A model generated the notes under the pieces. That model did no database searches. It saw nothing but the letters and a program-made list of their open reading frames with translations, and had not been told where the DNA came from. Shown here piece after piece: positions 7,943 through 14,901 of a DNA stretch of 19,008 nt (position 1 is the first letter of the stretch; every line of letters starts with the position of its first letter). Position numbers and translations under genes: made by a program. Source of the DNA: Gracilaria caudata (Eukaryota > Rhodophyta > Florideophyceae > Gracilariales > Gracilariaceae); NCBI GenBank assembly GCA_030374735.1, contig JASCIV010000473.1, forward strand, positions 1 through 19,008. The letters run 5' to 3'.

Positions 7943-9226
7943 CTAACGCGCGCCGCCGTCCGTGGCGCTCGCGCTGCCTCCACCCGCGCCGTCCAGCGGC
8001 AGCTCCGAAATGGCGCGTCTAGCGCCGCCGGCCATCATCAGCGATACGCCGCACGCGTTGAGCGCGAACGCCGCGGCCAGCAGCCAACTGGCGCCGCCGG
8101 CGCACTTGGCCGCGCCCACGGCCGCGCAGCCCAACACCGCCATCACGAACGGCAGCACCACGCCGCCCTGAAGCACCACTCGAGCCGAGATGGCCGTGCT
8201 CACCACCGCGCGCACATAGTACGGGATCACCAGCCACAGCACTCCCACGCCGCTCCACCGCACCGTCTCGCCAATGCTGTCAGCTCCTACCGAACTGTCG
8301 CGCCACATCGCGTTTGCGCACAGCGCGCCCAGCGCGAGCCAGGTGCTGGCCGCGCTGGTGCCCAGCGCGAAGTACCGTTTGGCACCGCCCAGTTCCGTGG
8401 CCAGTCTTCTTGTGAACGCGCGAGATGACTGCATCATGATGGACGCGGCCAGCACCAGCAACACGCCCAGCTCACAGCGCCATGTGGTGGGTGTGCGTCT
8501 CCAGTCACTCGTGGGGGGCGTGCGCCCATCCACGTCAAACTGCTGCACGAGGCGTTGCAGCCGCCGTCGCGCGCCGCTGACGGTGTGGGCGTCCGTGCTC
8601 GCGTCGTCCTTGAGGTGGGCGAGATGCGCGAATCGGTCCAACGTATGCTCTGCGCGCTGGCCAAGCGCAGTCTGTTCCAGTTGTTGTACATTGGGAACGT
8701 GTCCCGAGGCGTCCCACATGAGCAGAAGGTACGCCAACAGCATCAATACGGCGCCTCTTGTCTTGCGCCGCTCCGGTAGCTCCCGACGTCGGAGCAGAGC
8801 AAACAGATAAACCAGCGGCAGCTCTGCGCCATCCACCAACAACGCCCTCAGCGGGCCCGCCGCCCTGAGTCCCGCCGACCACGTCGCAAGCGTGACGGCC
8901 GAAATGAAGCCCGCCAACAGCGTCCTCCTCGCGCGCTTCGCGCCGATTCGCTTGCCATTCCACGGCCTCTGCAACGCCAGCAGACACACGCTAGCGCCCA
9001 ACGTGACGCACGTGAGATAAAAACAAAGCGACACGCCTCTCTGCAGAAACGCAAACGACACAAACGCCGCAAACACGCGACACGCCTTTCCCAGCGTGAA
9101 CAGCGCCAGCGCCGGCACGTACGGCAACGCGGGCGCGCGCGCGCGCGACGCGCTCTTGGACGACGCGCGCGACGACGACTTGGACTTGGACGAGGATGCG
9201 CCGGGCAGCACCAGGTTGTTCGGCAT
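7943..9226 (-). CDS. ZnT5/Msc2 N-terminal-like multi-pass membrane protein
   Basis: A 427-residue protein with about ten hydrophobic segments (roughly 37-56, 65-86, 103-120, 128-145, 159-171, 252-266, 285-305, 323-344, 350-376, 380-400), a Ser/Lys/Arg-rich cytosolic-type N-terminus and a polar loop with His and acidic residues (172-248). Conserved-looking blocks QRPWNGKRI (86-94), GPLR (124-127), KTRGA (155-159) and GGAKR (280-284) occur in the same order and spacing as I recall for the long N-terminal membrane region of ZnT5/SLC30A5, and its relatives yeast Msc2 and plant MTP12, which act in zinc supply to the secretory pathway. The C-terminal cation-efflux domain with its His/Asp metal site is absent: the protein ends in a Gly/Ser-rich tail. 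It may be a standalone partner of a separate cation diffusion facilitator, or a general drug/metabolite-type transporter. The frame extends upstream only via a GTG; this is the first ATG. Confidence 0.65.
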   Translation of the reverse strand: MPNNLVLPGASSSKSKSSSRASSKSASRARAPALPYVPALALFTLGKACRVFAAFVSFAFLQRGVSLCFYLTCVTLGASVCLLALQRPWNGKRIGAKRARRTLLAGFISAVTLATWSAGLRAAGPLRALLVDGAELPLVYLFALLRRRELPERRKTRGAVLMLLAYLLLMWDASGHVPNVQQLEQTALGQRAEHTLDRFAHLAHLKDDASTDAHTVSGARRRLQRLVQQFDVDGRTPPTSDWRRTPTTWRCELGVLLVLAASIMMQSSRAFTRRLATELGGAKRYFALGTSAASTWLALGALCANAMWRDSSVGADSIGETVRWSGVGVLWLVIPYYVRAVVSTAISARVVLQGGVVLPFVMAVLGCAAVGAAKCAGGASWLLAAAFALNACGVSLMMAGGARRAISELPLDGAGGGSASATDGGAR

Positions 9227-9659
9227 GGTGGACGAATGAGCGCCGCGAGCGCGCCAGCCGATCGGCCGCCCTGCAAAACAGCGCGACGCACGCCGCCGTC
9301 GCGCCCGCCGTTCCGTCGAGACGCAACGCGCACGCAGCGCTGTCGACTCCCCCAGCGCCCGTTGCGGTCGTGCGCGTGTAAGCGAACGCCTCGATGTGTG
9401 TACAATGTGCCAGCGCCCCACGTGGTCACGTCGTGCACGTGTTGCGTCGCTTGCGGTCTCTGTGGCAGCTGCGGCATGGCCGAGTGCGCAGAACGCCGCG
9501 CCGCAGATCAGCAGCAGCGACACGTGCACGCCGAGAGGACGCCGCGCGTGAGAAGCTCATGAGATGGAGCTGCGTCGCTTTGCGAAGCGAAGCAAAGGCG
9601 ACGGCTGTTGCGGGCACCTTCGTAGATAGCGAGCGCTCGATTGCGGTGGCATCGAGGCG
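9227..9659. promoter_or_regulatory. Divergent promoter between membrane-protein and TyrRS genes
   Basis: A 433-bp GC-rich region separating a minus-strand ATG (9226) from a plus-strand ATG (9660). Shadow frames cross it on both strands, including a GTG-started upstream extension of the minus-strand gene whose first residues look signal-like but lack an ATG. It contains three CACGTG palindromes between 9419 and 9526. No TATA box is obvious in either direction. Confidence 0.6.
9419..9526. promoter_or_regulatory. Cluster of three CACGTG boxes
   Basis: CACGTG occurs at 9419-9424 (within CCACGTGG), 9436-9441 and 9521-9526, all inside the divergent promoter. The sequence is the core site for bHLH factors (Pho4, Cbf1, MYC types) and for G-box bZIPs. 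Clustering in a short promoter suggests real sites, possibly serving both genes; this is inference. Confidence 0.45.
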
Positions 9660-11078
9660 ATGCGCGCTTCGCCGCTTGCGTTTGCGCGATGCGCGCAGCT
9701 GTTCTGCGCACGCGCCGCCGCGCCCACAGCGCGCTTCGCGGCGTGTGCGCGACAGTCCGAGCGCGCGCGCCACGCCGCGCCCAACGTGATCGACGTGCTG
9801 CAGCGGCGCGGGCTGTTGGACGCGTGCACCGCCGAACCGGCGGCGATGAGACAGCTGTGCGAAAAGCCCGTCACCGTGTACACGGGCTTTGATCCTACCG
9901 CTGACTCGCTGCATCTGGGCAATCTGCTCGCCATTCTGGCGCTGGCGTGGTTTCAGAGGTGTGGCCATCGCGTGGTGGCGTTGCTGGGTGGTGCTACCGC
10001 CAGGGTGGGCGATCCCAGTGGAAAGAGTGCCGAACGGCCCGTTTTGGGCGACGAAGCCATTCAACGCAATTTGGAGGGCGTTGAGGCCAATCTGCGACAG
10101 GTGCTTGAGCGCTCGGAGAGGCAACTTCGCCAAGCGGCCGCTCCGTGTCAGCCGTTTGTGATTGCAAATAACTACGAATGGATGGGCAAAATGTCCTTTT
10201 TGCACTTTCTTCGCGACGTTGGCAAGCACGCGCGCGTCAATACTATGATCGCAAAGGACTCGGTTAAAACCAGACTGGCTAGCGACGACGGCATAAGCTT
10301 CACCGAGTTTACCTACCAGCTCTTACAGGCGTATGATTTTGTGCATTTGAGTGACACGCTGGATTGTGTTGTGCAGCTTGGCGGCTCAGATCAGTGGGGA
10401 AACATCACCGCTGGCACTGAGCTCGCGAGGAAGATTCGCTCAAAGAGTTTGCACGGCATCACTTTTCCGTTGCTCACCACTGCTGATGGCAAGAAGTTTG
10501 GCAAGAGTGAGAGTGGAGCGGTGTGGCTCTCGAAGCAAAAACTCTCTCCGTATCAGTTTTATCAGTTTTTGATACGCACTACCGATCAAGATGTGATTAC
10601 GCTTTTGAAACGCCTCACCTTTCTGCCACTTTCCGAGATTGATGCCATTGAGCAGCAAATGAAATCGCCTCAATATGTTCCTAACACCGCACAGAAGCGA
10701 TTGGCAGAGGAGGTCACTAGAATAGTTCACGGGGACGAAGGAGTTCAATCTGCTTTAGCAGCCACGGCTGCCGCAGCACCAGGAAGTAGCGCTGTGTTAA
10801 GTGTCGATGCACTGGAGGCCATTGCATCCGACATGCCAAGCGCCAGCTTCGGGGTGGACGAGATTGTCGGCGTTGGTGTCGTTGATGTGATGGTCAAGGG
10901 CGGATTACAGAAATCAAAGGGTGAGGCAAGGCGTCTCATCCGAAACGGCGGCGGTTACCTCAACAACCAAAAGATCACCGATGAGCGAGCGGTCATTGAT
11001 AGTGACGACCTTGTAGGTGGAAAGCTTGCTCTGTTGGCTGCGGGCAAGAAGAATAAGCTTTTGGTTCGCGTAAAATAA
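9660..11078 (+). CDS. YARS2: Tyrosyl-tRNA synthetase, bacterial/organellar type
   Basis: A 472-residue class I aminoacyl-tRNA synthetase that charges tRNA-Tyr. The Rossmann catalytic domain starts near 42 (YTGFDPTADSLHLGNLL at 74-90, with the HIGH-type motif HLGN at 85-88). It continues with GDPSGKSAERP (117-127), the tyrosine/ATP pocket GGSDQWGN (241-248) and KFGKS (279-283) as the KMSKS-type loop. The anticodon-binding region follows, then an S4-like RNA-binding domain (about 405-470; GGLQKSKGEARRLIRNGG). This architecture is that of eubacterial TyrRS, about 420 residues; the additional 40-45 N-terminal residues are rich in Arg, Ala and Ser and poor in acids, as in a mitochondrial or plastid targeting peptide. 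Which organelle, or both, cannot be decided. The 5' end is GC-rich while the 3' half is near 50% GC. It is transcribed divergently from the membrane-protein gene and converges on POLD3 with 80 bp between stops. Confidence 0.95.
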   Translation: MRASPLAFARCAQLFCARAAAPTARFAACARQSERARHAAPNVIDVLQRRGLLDACTAEPAAMRQLCEKPVTVYTGFDPTADSLHLGNLLAILALAWFQRCGHRVVALLGGATARVGDPSGKSAERPVLGDEAIQRNLEGVEANLRQVLERSERQLRQAAAPCQPFVIANNYEWMGKMSFLHFLRDVGKHARVNTMIAKDSVKTRLASDDGISFTEFTYQLLQAYDFVHLSDTLDCVVQLGGSDQWGNITAGTELARKIRSKSLHGITFPLLTTADGKKFGKSESGAVWLSKQKLSPYQFYQFLIRTTDQDVITLLKRLTFLPLSEIDAIEQQMKSPQYVPNTAQKRLAEEVTRIVHGDEGVQSALAATAAAAPGSSAVLSVDALEAIASDMPSASFGVDEIVGVGVVDVMVKGGLQKSKGEARRLIRNGGGYLNNQKITDERAVIDSDDLVGGKLALLAAGKKNKLLVRVK

Positions 11079-11158
11079 CAACCCTTTTGACGTAACTCCG
11101 TTGCTTTTTGTGTGAGCGGTGTTTGGCGAGGAGACGGTGCTTTACTGGCGTGCGATGC

Positions 11159-12625
11159 TTAGTATCCCTTCTGGAAGTATGACTTGATACTCTTGCTTTT
11201 TCGTTTTATGGGCTTCTTATTTGCAGTTGTGGTGGGTGACGAAGGCTTGGAGGGTTTGCCGTTTGCGCTCCCCGGTTTTGAACGGTTGCCCTTCTTGTTT
11301 TTAAGTGGTGTGAACAGTTTGCGTAGAGAGGCATTATTCTGTTCCGTCTTCGCTTTCTTCTCTTCTTCATCCATCTTTGCGCCCTTTTCTGGTTCGTCAG
11401 TGACTTCATTTCCGTCCTCGTCGAAGACCTTGATCACTCTTTTCATGACAAAGTACCCATTTTCCTCGACGAGATCATGTACTTCTTTTCGAATACGTCG
11501 CTTGCTCGCTGGCGTATGGTTTAAGGTATCCCAATAGGAACGTTTTCCTTTGTTCGGGCTGTCGTTCACCTTCTGCTCTGTTTCGGGGGGCGCATTGTCT
11601 ACGTCTTTCATCTCTGTATCCATATCCTGTAGCACCGGCGACTCTGGCTCCTCATCCGCCTTCCCCTGAAGATCCATCAACTCCTTTTCTAGTTCCGCGC
11701 GTTCCGCAGCCGCGCGTTCTTGTTCCGCGGCCTCTTTTTCCAGCTCCATTATTCGTGCTTGTTCCTCGTCCATCTCTTCATCAGATTCGTTATCCTCTTT
11801 ATCACTGTCCGCCTGCACTACAATCCTTCTCGTCTTCTTCACCCTCTTTTTCTTCCGTCGAGGCTCGCTCCCCGCTTCAGAATTCTTTGATGCCGAACCT
11901 TTTCCAGAAGACGGCGGGGTAGCAGAAGACATGTAGTTACCATCGTCCGTGTCCTTTGCCTTTGCGCGTTCCTCGGCTTTGATCTTTCGCACAGAGTCTG
12001 CCCCAAGCCGTTTTGAGCTGAAGAGACTAGAAGTAGAAGCAGCGTTATTTGCAGCAGTCTTGAAGGAGAATGGAGCCTGTTTGCTCTTTTTCGCCTTCGT
12101 TTTGGACTTGACCAGTGACAGAAACGAAGCCGAACTGCTCTTCTTCTCCGCGACAGCTTTGTTCATCAAATTGGCATCACCGCCGAGACGCGGATCAATT
12201 CGCTGATCGTAGGTATTCGTGCTGGACGACAGCACATTGAAGCGTCCATCCCTCAGTTCATTCGGCTCGTGAGAAGGTCGTTTCACCAATTCCCTCTCGC
12301 GGTTCGTATCGCACGCAATCCACGCGGCATGCTTCGAAGCGGCAGAAGTGGCACTGGCCGGACCAACCGCCCAAATCTGCTTGCTATCCGTCGCCAAAGG
12401 CGAGGCCGTCAGCACGGTTTTCACAGTGTTGGTGCGTTCATCGCGACGAGCGACCACCCACAGAGCACTGAGTTTGTCTGCCGGCTGTGAGTGGAGGTAG
12501 GAGAGTAACAGCTTTTGCGCGGAGCGCGTTGGCAGAGAGAGAAGGGCTGAGGCGTGACGAAAGGAGACGCATTGCTGCTTGCCGTGGATGAGGGCGTCCA
12601 GTTTGGCGTGCTCCATGCCTGGCAT
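11159..12625 (-). CDS. POLD3: DNA polymerase delta subunit 3 (POLD3/Cdc27-like)
   Basis: A 488-residue nuclear protein resembling the p66/Cdc27/Pol32 subunit, which joins polymerase delta to PCNA during replication and repair. Residues 8-75 carry the N-terminal winged-helix-like block (CVSFRHASALLSLPTRSAQKLLLSYL region) that binds the small B subunit. The rest is low-complexity and charged: Lys-rich stretches, a nuclear-signal-like RRKKKRVKKTRR (256-267), a Glu-rich coiled coil (about 285-322), and a conserved-looking patch EENGYFVMKRVIKVFDEDG (387-405) as in POLD3 tails. The last residues hold a PCNA-interaction motif, SKSIKSYF (477-484), matching Q-x-x-I-x-x-F/Y-F/Y except that Ser replaces Gln. 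The length is close to human and fission-yeast relatives. A second in-frame ATG lies 3 codons later. An E2F consensus site about 160 bp upstream fits S-phase control. Confidence 0.82.
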   Translation of the reverse strand: MPGMEHAKLDALIHGKQQCVSFRHASALLSLPTRSAQKLLLSYLHSQPADKLSALWVVARRDERTNTVKTVLTASPLATDSKQIWAVGPASATSAASKHAAWIACDTNRERELVKRPSHEPNELRDGRFNVLSSSTNTYDQRIDPRLGGDANLMNKAVAEKKSSSASFLSLVKSKTKAKKSKQAPFSFKTAANNAASTSSLFSSKRLGADSVRKIKAEERAKAKDTDDGNYMSSATPPSSGKGSASKNSEAGSEPRRKKKRVKKTRRIVVQADSDKEDNESDEEMDEEQARIMELEKEAAEQERAAAERAELEKELMDLQGKADEEPESPVLQDMDTEMKDVDNAPPETEQKVNDSPNKGKRSYWDTLNHTPASKRRIRKEVHDLVEENGYFVMKRVIKVFDEDGNEVTDEPEKGAKMDEEEKKAKTEQNNASLRKLFTPLKNKKGNRSKPGSANGKPSKPSSPTTTANKKPIKRKSKSIKSYFQKGY

Positions 12626-12784
12626 GCCCGGGGGGCTGATTAGAGCGTTGTGGCGGAATGCTGGGAGCGAGCAAGAACTATGGATTCAACGGCGTGCGTT
12701 GGGGTACACAAACGGCGGCGACTCGCGGGGCCTGCAATGCTTCTGGGGTTTGCTTTTTGCGGCTTGCAAAGTTTGCATCGCACG

Positions 12785-12796
12785 TTTGGCGGGAAA
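12785..12796. promoter_or_regulatory. Consensus E2F/DP site (POLD3 promoter)
   Basis: TTTGGCGGGAAA is a perfect match to the classical E2F/DP consensus, as found in S-phase genes of plants and animals. It lies 160 bp upstream of the start of POLD3, a replication gene. Sequence and position are seen directly; binding and cell-cycle control are inferred from the known E2F regulon. Confidence 0.65.
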
Positions 12797-12828
12797 TGAT
12801 TGTACCACGATACTGAATTATAGAAACA

Positions 12829-12864
12829 TTTAAAACGTTCAATTCTTTTTGCGAACGTTTTAAA
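12829..12864. repeat. 12-bp inverted repeat in AACGTT cluster
   Basis: TTTAAAACGTTC (12829-12840) and GAACGTTTTAAA (12853-12864) are perfect inverted copies separated by 12 nt. Further AACGTT or near-AACGTT copies follow up to about 12898. The element sits just beyond the E2F site, about 205-275 bp upstream of the POLD3 ATG. It could be a composite binding site for a dimeric factor. Confidence 0.65.
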
Positions 12865-13057
12865 CGTTTTGTAAACGTATAAAACGTTCACATCACGTTC
12901 AAAACATGTTACAGTAGATCACAGAGTTCATATTCAAGATTTGAACCTCAATGTCATCGGTGGCCCGAAGCTGCCTCTTTCTCTCACTGCTCAGGGAGCG
13001 CTTGCGGAGTCCCCATGCTTCCCAGATGAATTTTGTGACGACGCTGGATGATGACGA

Positions 13058-13122
13058 TAACATGTGAATTCACAATCGCCGGCTCGAAGGCCGAGTAGCG
13101 TTGCTCGATGCGACACATGTTA
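13058..13122. repeat. Spaced 9-bp inverted repeat with nested pairing
   Basis: TAACATGTG (13058-13066) and CACATGTTA (13114-13122) are perfect inverted copies. Between them, TCGC/GCGA and CGGC/GCCG can also pair, and a GTGAATTCAC palindrome spans 13064-13073. A branched hairpin is possible, but no tRNA or known RNA fits. Confidence 0.4.
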
Positions 13123-13252
13123 CGTAAAAGTACCCAAAGGCACAGAGCGGCGATAGCGGTGGCAACCGTTATTCTACTTCTGGTAGTTTACATGAGCGAT
13201 CAACCAGCAAAGAGCAAAGAGTGCTATCATGACGTTTCTACAATGCTGGGCT

Positions 13253-14080
13253 TTACAATGGCTTCATAATCTCGGGATCCATCATTTGGTCAATAAGAGC
13301 ATTTCCCATCTTCATGGAGATGTCGGCAGGAATCGTTCTCATAACGGACATGGACACCTTGTTCTTAACTCCCGGTATATAAACAATCCTTCCGCCCGCG
13401 AGAGCAGTAAGAGACTCGGCGACACATTGCTGAGCGCTCATAGTAGAAAAGCCACCCTTTTCGAAATCGACATCCTTTCGGGCAGTACGACTCATATCAC
13501 TTTCAATCACTCCCGGTTCGATCACAGTGGTGCTCACGTTGTACTTTCGAAGTTCCTCCCTCAAAATTCTTCCGAAACAAGTTACAAAGCTCTTTGAAGC
13601 GCTATATGTTGCAAAGTAGGGCAAAGGAGAAGACACGACGCTGCTGATAAGTATGATGCCGCCCTTCTTTCTGTCAATCATCTTCCTTCCAAACGCATGA
13701 CTCAACGAAACAAGTGCCTTGCAGTTCAAATCAATCAACTTGCTGTGCGACGCGATACTGTCTTTAAAGAAAGAGCCATGTACTTCTATGCCGGCATTGT
13801 TAACAAGCAAGCCGATCTCAATGTCTTCACAAGCGGCCACAACCTGTTCACAACCATCATCGGAGGATAAATCAGCTCCGATGCATCGAGTCTGCACGTC
13901 ATACTTCTCACGAAGGGAGGCTGCATGGTCATTCAAGACGGCCTCGCGGCGCGCTACCAACACCACGTTAAGGCCTGCTGCCGCTATTTGCGTCGCAAAC
14001 TCTGCGCCAATACCGCCCGATGCTCCCGTCACAAGCGCCCATGGTCCGTACTGCTCGGCGAAATTGGATTGAAGTCCCAT
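13253..14080 (-). CDS. Short-chain dehydrogenase/reductase (SDR)
   Basis: A 275-residue classical SDR that reduces or oxidises a carbonyl/hydroxyl using NAD(P)(H). It has TGASGGIG (18-25) for the dinucleotide phosphates, a basic VARRE after the second strand (42-46) favouring NADPH, D70 (GADLS) beside the adenine, NNAG (94-97), the catalytic asparagine N119, serines at 146-147 and YSASK (159-163) as the Tyr/Lys pair, then PG (189-190). The overall look (NVVLVARRE, ISSVVSSPLPYFATYSASKSF) recalls the 17-beta-HSD12/3-ketoacyl-CoA reductase branch, but no membrane helix is visible at the N-terminus, so the substrate is open. The frame extends 18 codons upstream to a TTG; the ATG at 14080, in context AAAATGG, is preferred. 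Its start lies only 94 bp from the possible plus-strand gene at 14174. Confidence 0.92.
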   Translation of the reverse strand: MGLQSNFAEQYGPWALVTGASGGIGAEFATQIAAAGLNVVLVARREAVLNDHAASLREKYDVQTRCIGADLSSDDGCEQVVAACEDIEIGLLVNNAGIEVHGSFFKDSIASHSKLIDLNCKALVSLSHAFGRKMIDRKKGGIILISSVVSSPLPYFATYSASKSFVTCFGRILREELRKYNVSTTVIEPGVIESDMSRTARKDVDFEKGGFSTMSAQQCVAESLTALAGGRIVYIPGVKNKVSMSVMRTIPADISMKMGNALIDQMMDPEIMKPL

Positions 14081-14173
14081 TTTGACAACGTTGAAAACTC
14101 TTGAAGAACGACGAGCTATGTTGGATGTGCGCAACTGATGCGGTCGTTTCCATACGTTGTTTTATACTGAAAG

Positions 14174-14468
14174 ATGAGACAATCAGTGGTGCTGAGCAGC
14201 TCGGAGATTGACATTTTGAGCGATGTGAATCTTGGCCAATGCGAAGCGGCAGAATGGCGTGTGGCCCCGCGCCTGTTCATGAACAGCATAGTATCACGAG
14301 CTTTCAAGCTCCAGTTCGTTCTCAACGACAGACGAAGAGAATGCAGTAGAAATAGAAAACAGATATCTGCAAGAGTCCGTTTATGGCTGTTTCGTGAAGG
14401 GTCATCAAATGCGTCGCTCTAAACGCGGAGTTTCGTTGGTGGGGAGCGGCCAACCAAGAAAAATCTAG
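14174..14468 (+). CDS. Doubtful small gene in two frames (intron or frameshift)
   Basis: From ATG 14174 an 82-codon frame runs to 14422, beginning with a Ser/acidic stretch, VVLSSSEIDILSD, which resembles a SUMO-interacting motif. A different plus frame from 14292 to the TAG at 14466-14468 also looks protein-like: SSSSSFSTTDEENAVEIENR and then a basic SKRGVSLVGSGQPRKI end. Removing 14225-14291 as a 67-nt GT-AG intron would join the first 17 codons to this frame with phase kept, giving 75 residues. The 5' splice site (GTGAAT) is poor and no clear branch point is visible. A TTTATA element sits 14 nt before the ATG. It could be a real small gene, a decayed gene or chance. Confidence 0.3.
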
Positions 14469-14901
14469 ACCACGTAATTGCAGCACAGCGCTTCCAAGCC
14501 ATCGTGACCAATAGTTACGTACACGTACGAACGGTCACTTCGTAGTTACTTCTCCCTTGTTTGTCAGATCGATCTGGCTGTGAACTTCGAGCACCTTCCG
14601 AAAGCCTACACCCGGCGCCAAGAATGAGATGAGACACGTTCGATGAACATCATCATCATCATTCATTGAAGAAGACTCGAATCACAGTATCGTTTTGACT
14701 AGACAACGATACAGTGATTCACTTCATCCGAGCATTTTTGCAGTATAGTCCTTTATTCCCAGAAAGTGTACCATTGGCATACCAATCGACTTCACAATTT
14801 CGGTGGATGGCTTCTGGTTTTCTAGAAAAGAACTCCTTGAACATCTACGACAAAGCAACCCATATCTCGTTGGCAACCAAACTTGCACGTTTCTCTCGTG
14901 C
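14469..14901. other. Spacer between two gene ends; no gene seen
   Basis: About 430 bp of lower-GC DNA between the doubtful plus-strand gene and the 3' end of the broken phosphotransferase. It includes a CATCATCATCATCATT-type run near 14647-14663 and one copy of CTTCGTAGTTACT (14538-14550). A 63-codon plus-strand frame at 14714-14905 is unremarkable. Confidence 0.45.
14538..14550 (+). repeat. 13-bp direct repeat, copy 1
   Basis: CTTCGTAGTTACT occurs here and again at 16355-16367, flanking the broken phosphotransferase. A pair of matching 13-mers is expected about by chance in a window this size, so the flanking position is the only reason to note it. Confidence 0.3.

Larger units (their letters stand above)
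12626..13252. other. Spacer upstream of POLD3 with inverted repeats
   Basis: About 630 bp between the POLD3 start and the SDR stop, both on the minus strand. The POLD3-proximal part holds the E2F site and an AT-rich AACGTT cluster. The SDR-proximal part includes a spaced inverted repeat (13058-13122). A short GGTTCAAATC on the minus strand mimics a tRNA B box, but no tRNA folds. No supportable coding region was seen. Confidence 0.55.

Noticed and set aside
9227..9529. N-terminal extension of the ZnT5-like protein with a signal-like start
   Set aside because: The extension begins with GTG and has no ATG; it is Arg-rich promoter DNA overlapping the CACGTG cluster.
12439..12891. Short minus-strand frames around the POLD3 start
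   Set aside because: They overlap the POLD3 coding start or the AT-rich AACGTT cluster and have no protein-like composition.
12930..13000. tRNA gene on the minus strand
   Set aside because: GGTTCAAATC (12938-12947) fits the B box, but the T stem has a mismatch, no acceptor stem can be formed, and no A box lies at the right distance.
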